A stretch of DNA of 7,779 bases from Bacteriovorax stolpii (lineage in GTDB: Bacteria; Bdellovibrionota; Bacteriovoracia; Bacteriovoracales; Bacteriovoracaceae). Below are positions 5,682 to 7,779 of the stretch, piece after piece. Made by a program: the position numbers and the translations under genes. Positions within the stretch are counted from its first letter, which is position 1, and every line of letters begins with the position of its first letter. A model generated the notes under the pieces. It saw only the letters and a program-made list of their open reading frames with translations, searched no databases and was not told where the DNA came from. The stretch spans positions 1-7,779 of the forward strand of contig CAMAYW010000102.1 of NCBI GenBank assembly GCA_945862475.1, written 5' to 3'.

Positions 5682-6466
5682 TGCCAAATTCTCAAAAAAG
5701 TTTTTTTAAGCGAATGGGGGTACTAAATTGTACCCCCAATTCTTTTTCAGATGGGGGAGAAATCTCTTCATCGGATGATTTAATGGCAAAGATTTCAAAC
5801 TTTGGCGCCGTTGATGCAATTGATTTGGGTGCTGAATCCACTGCTCCCATGAATAATCCCATTACCTGGAAAACGGAATGGGAGAGGTTAAGAACATATC
5901 TTCCATTTGTTTCAAATTTTACGGGAACTCTCAGTATCGATACCTACCACCCAGAAACTATCGAGGAAGTGTTAAAATTTTACTTGGATAATGGTCTTAA
6001 ACAAAATCTTATATGGAATGATGTTTCAGGTAAGTTTGATAGTTTTGTTAGAGATTTCCTCTCTATCTCACCAAACTTCTCATATGTCTTTTCTCACAAT
6101 TTGGCCCCAACTCGTGAATTAACCGGAAGGCATATGGACTTCGTGAGAAATGATCTTAGTCTAGATGACCTTAAAGATTATTTTCTTCCGTTTAAAAGGC
6201 CTCAAGTTATCTTTGATCCGTGTCTAGGTTTTAGTAAAACCTATGAGCAAAATTGGATGATATTAAATCACTTCAGTGAGCTACAGGAACTGGTATCGCA
6301 TGAGCACTGGTTAATTGGATTTTCTCGAAAATCATTTATTAGAAAGAAATTTAATTTGGGCTTAGAAAATAGAGATGAATTAGATCAAAAATCGCTAGAA
6401 GTTTTTCAATCACTTCATTTTGAGGGAGAAGTTTGGATTCGAACTCATAGGCCTGATCTTCTATAA
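5681..6466 (+). CDS. folP: Dihydropteroate synthase
   Basis: 261 aa. DHPS joins p-aminobenzoate to the pterin diphosphate in cytoplasmic folate synthesis and is the sulfonamide target. Family motifs in order: MGVLNCTPNSFSDGG (12-26), IDLGAEST (47-54), SIDTYHPE (85-92), WNDVSG (112-117), FDPCLGFSKTYEQN (178-191), LIGFSRKSF (211-219) and IRTH (253-256). Counterparts of E. coli Asn22, Asp96, Asn115, Asp185, Lys221, Arg255 and His257 appear as Asn16, Asp87, Asn113, Asp179, Lys217, Arg254 and His256, so it should be active. Loop differences are visible: Asn20 for the usual Asp in loop 1, and Ala55 where loop 2 normally has Arg (STRP becomes STAP). The ATG overlaps the ftsH stop as TAATG, with only a distant GGAAAA upstream, so translation is probably coupled. 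ftsH-folP order is known in other bacteria, but glmM, its usual next neighbour in E. coli, is absent. A strong hairpin lies in its first codons. Confidence 0.93.
   Translation: MPNSQKSFFKRMGVLNCTPNSFSDGGEISSSDDLMAKISNFGAVDAIDLGAESTAPMNNPITWKTEWERLRTYLPFVSNFTGTLSIDTYHPETIEEVLKFYLDNGLKQNLIWNDVSGKFDSFVRDFLSISPNFSYVFSHNLAPTRELTGRHMDFVRNDLSLDDLKDYFLPFKRPQVIFDPCLGFSKTYEQNWMILNHFSELQELVSHEHWLIGFSRKSFIRKKFNLGLENRDELDQKSLEVFQSLHFEGEVWIRTHRPDLL
5715..5757 (+). promoter_or_regulatory. Candidate intragenic attenuator at the start of folP
   Basis: Segment 1 TGGGGGTAC (5715-5723) and segment 2 GTACCCCCA (5730-5738) form a perfect 9-bp stem with six G-C pairs and a 6-base loop. It is followed directly by AATTCTTTTTC (5738-5748 region), which resembles an intrinsic terminator. 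Segment 3 TGGGGG (5752-5757) can instead pair with CCCCCA of segment 2 (5733-5738), enclosing the T-rich stretch in its loop. The two pairings exclude each other, like terminator and antiterminator. A ribosome moving over segment 1 would favour the second. The segments encode the conserved DHPS loop-1 motif, so part of the sequence is constrained by protein. Function is inferred. Confidence 0.4.
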
Positions 6467-6482
6467 GAGTGATCCATTTTCC

Positions 6483-6511
6483 TTTTAAAAATAGGGATTA
6501 GATTTTATACT
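6483..6511 (+). promoter_or_regulatory. Possible promoter for the VOC gene, perhaps leaderless
   Basis: TATACT (6506-6511, 5 of 6 to the -10 consensus) ends six bases before the ATG at 6518, so transcription would begin at or next to the start codon. No Shine-Dalgarno is visible in the usual window; AGGG at 6493-6496 is too far away. The -35 (TTTTAA, 6483-6488, 17-base spacer) is poor. Read-through from folP is an alternative source of message. Confidence 0.35.
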
Positions 6512-6517
6512 TAATCT

Positions 6518-6904
6518 ATGAAGTTATCTGGGCTTACTCTAGAAACAGTTTATTTTGAGGACTATCTGTCTTTTCTCACTGAGGTTCTTGAGTTAGAGCT
6601 CTTTGAACTAACTGATATATCGATGAGATTAGATCTTCAAGGAACTTGGCTTGAGATAAAAAAAGTGCCAAGTGCTCCCCATCAGGTGGCTTCGAATGTC
6701 GAATTTTCATTAGATCTTGATGAATTTAAAGCGCTTACACAGAGAGTAAGTTTCTTCTATTACCGTCGTGGGGCCTGTCGTTTTCTCTATCTTGGTGCAG
6801 ATGGTGCTGTATGTGACGTAGTGGATCCGGATGGTCGGGTATGGAGATTTAAGAATATTCACCCCTTTGCTACAATTTCTGCTACACATCCCTCGGTTCT
6901 GTAA
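6518..6904 (+). CDS. Small VOC (glyoxalase/bleomycin-resistance fold) protein, function unknown
   Basis: 128 aa, the usual size of a single VOC protein. Two beta-alpha-beta-beta-beta halves can be traced. The first runs SGLTLETVYF, then a helix about 14-29, then MRLDLQG and TWLEIKKV. The second runs NVEFSLD, then a helix at about 67-76, ending in DVVDPDGRVWRF (100-111). The D-P-D-G-x-x-W/Y-x-F ending is the most typical part. The usual metal-binding His near the N-terminus is not obvious (Glu9 or Thr10 takes its place), so lactoylglutathione lyase activity should not be assumed. VOC relatives include glyoxalases, dioxygenases and fosfomycin- or bleomycin-binding proteins, and the sequence does not choose among them. 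It starts 51 bases after folP and may have its own promoter. Confidence 0.65.
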   Translation: MKLSGLTLETVYFEDYLSFLTEVLELELFELTDISMRLDLQGTWLEIKKVPSAPHQVASNVEFSLDLDEFKALTQRVSFFYYRRGACRFLYLGADGAVCDVVDPDGRVWRFKNIHPFATISATHPSVL

Positions 6905-6965
6905 GAATCTTTTAGTTTACGGAAACTTTTGATTTCTGGAATGATCTAGGAAGATCTTCTAATTT

Positions 6966-6979
6966 GGAAAAGGATTTCC
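6966..6979 (+). promoter_or_regulatory. Ribosome site of the protease gene within a small stem-loop
   Basis: AAAAGGA (6968-6974) lies 6 bases before the ATG at 6981 and supports that start. GGAAA (6966-6970) and TTTCC (6975-6979) can pair so that AGGA, the core of the site, forms the 4-base loop. The stem is weak, so its effect is uncertain. A TCTAAT at 6958-6963 could be a -10, without a convincing -35. Confidence 0.5.
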
Positions 6980-6980
6980 G

Positions 6981-7779
6981 ATGAATAAATTTGTGTGTGC
7001 CTCTCTCTTTATTTCTCTTTTAAGTTCTCAATCTAGTTTCGCATCTTCTAAAGGTATTGATGTCATTTACGGTGAAGACAATCGTAAGGATGTCTTCGAA
7101 TCAACAGACTCTGTTCTCGTTGAACTTTCAAAATCAACAGCGGCGATGATTTCATCTGAAAGACTAAAAAGTACAAATGGTGATGTGGTTATTTCGGCAC
7201 AAACTCTGGAGTCTCGTGGGATTTGTGCAAAAGAAAGATTTTCAAAACAAATTTCAGCAGCTAACTGTTCTGGATTTCTTGTTGCTCCCAACGTTCTTGT
7301 GACAGCTGGTCATTGTATTAAGTCTGAAATGGACTGTTCTTCATATAAATGGGTTTTTGATTTTAAAGTTGATCACTCAGACCAAGCTGATGTTCAGGTT
7401 CCTAAGACTTCAGTTTATAACTGTAAAAAAATTATCTCTCGTTCATTAGATCAAATGTCAAAAGATGACTATGCAGTCATCCAGCTTGATAGAAAAGTGT
7501 TGGATCGAAGACCTCTCGCTTTTAGAAAATCTGGTAAAATTTCAGTGGGTTCACAAATTGCCGTTATTGGCCACCCGACAGGTCTTCCGACAAAAATTGC
7601 TGATGGCGCTAAAGTGAGATCTCTTAATTCAAAATTCTTTGTTGCTAACTTGGATACATACGGTGGTAATTCTGGTTCAGCTGTTTTTAATCTAAAAACT
7701 TCTGAGGTAGAGGGAATTTTAGTAAGGGGTGAAAATGATTACGTCCCTGACTCAGAGCTTGGTTGCCAAGTTTCTAACG
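6981..7779 (+). CDS. Secreted trypsin-family (S1) serine protease, 3' end missing
   Basis: 266 codons are open and the gene runs off the window without a stop. Residues 1-21 look like a Sec signal peptide: Lys3, a hydrophobic core about 4-14 and a probable SigI-type cut after Ala21 (SFA-SS). There is no lipobox. A stretch of about 70 residues precedes the catalytic domain and may be a propeptide. The triad is visible: His111 in LVTAGHC, Asp163 in KDDYAVIQL, Ser231 in YGGNSGSAV. Cys96 and Cys112 sit where trypsins have the disulfide flanking the His. The short spacing, the GHPTGLP segment and GNSGSAVF resemble bacterial trypsin-like and V8/glutamyl-endopeptidase-like enzymes. It should act in the periplasm or outside the cell; substrate is unknown. 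Secreted S1 proteases are numerous in predatory Bdellovibrionota, which fits but does not prove that host. It may be a separate transcription unit from the VOC gene. Confidence 0.88.
   Translation, partial: MNKFVCASLFISLLSSQSSFASSKGIDVIYGEDNRKDVFESTDSVLVELSKSTAAMISSERLKSTNGDVVISAQTLESRGICAKERFSKQISAANCSGFLVAPNVLVTAGHCIKSEMDCSSYKWVFDFKVDHSDQADVQVPKTSVYNCKKIISRSLDQMSKDDYAVIQLDRKVLDRRPLAFRKSGKISVGSQIAVIGHPTGLPTKIADGAKVRSLNSKFFVANLDTYGGNSGSAVFNLKTSEVEGILVRGENDYVPDSELGCQVSN

Noticed and set aside
5694..5700. A_AAA_AAG-like frameshift heptamer at the start of folP
   Set aside because: The run is in the wrong phase relative to the folP reading frame for -1 slippage; only the T-run at 5701-5707 is in phase.
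6914..6930. AGTTT/AAACT hairpin followed by TTTT after the VOC gene, as a terminator
   Set aside because: The stem is only 5 bp and mostly A-T; too weak to call as a terminator.
6950..6959. Palindrome GAAGATCTTC upstream of the protease gene
   Set aside because: Short self-complementary 10-mer with no partner site or clear promoter around it; likely chance.
7067..7291. Minus-strand open frame over the protease gene
   Set aside because: Shadow of the signal-peptide-bearing serine protease, whose triad residues are all in frame on the plus strand.

Overview
The window looks like an ordinary chromosomal housekeeping segment of an AT-rich Gram-negative bacterium. The gene set (tilS, then ftsH overlapping folP, followed by a secreted trypsin-like protease) and the moderate-to-low G+C suggest the Bdellovibrionota, perhaps the Bacteriovorax/Halobacteriovorax/Peredibacter side. 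That placement is inference from general knowledge; nothing in the window proves it. No mobile element, CRISPR array, phage gene or sign of recent transfer is visible.

Layout. Positions 17-2096 (minus strand) hold a two-component system: an OmpR-type response regulator followed by a membrane histidine kinase that overlaps it by 23 bases. A 130-base gap upstream carries a near-perfect inverted repeat that may be its operator. Positions 2227-2303 (minus) are a tRNA-Met(CAU) with encoded CCA and its own sigma70-like promoter. From 2370 on, everything reads on the plus strand: tilS (tRNA-Ile lysidine synthase), ftsH (membrane AAA+ zinc protease), folP (dihydropteroate synthase), a small VOC/glyoxalase-fold protein, and a secreted trypsin-family serine protease cut off by the window end. 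No gene-free stretch exceeds 130 bases.

How the parts relate. TilS modifies the CAU anticodon of tRNA-Ile2, and a CAU tRNA is encoded divergently next to it; the tRNA body, however, reads as elongator Met, the tRNA that TilS must reject. tilS, ftsH and folP form a probable operon. ftsH also appears to have its own TATAAT promoter inside the end of tilS, with a perfect 8-bp dyad between the -35 and -10 boxes. folP starts on the last base of the ftsH stop (TAATG) without a good Shine-Dalgarno, so its translation is probably coupled to ftsH.

The most interesting signal is in the first 80 bases of folP. A perfect 9-bp GC-rich hairpin followed by a T-rich stretch resembles an intrinsic terminator placed inside the gene. 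Its 3' arm can instead pair with a second G-run downstream, giving mutually exclusive structures as in a translation-coupled attenuator. An in-phase T_TTT_TTT heptamer lies 7 bases before the hairpin. All of this is read by eye and is unproven. I see no wholly new multi-gene system here.
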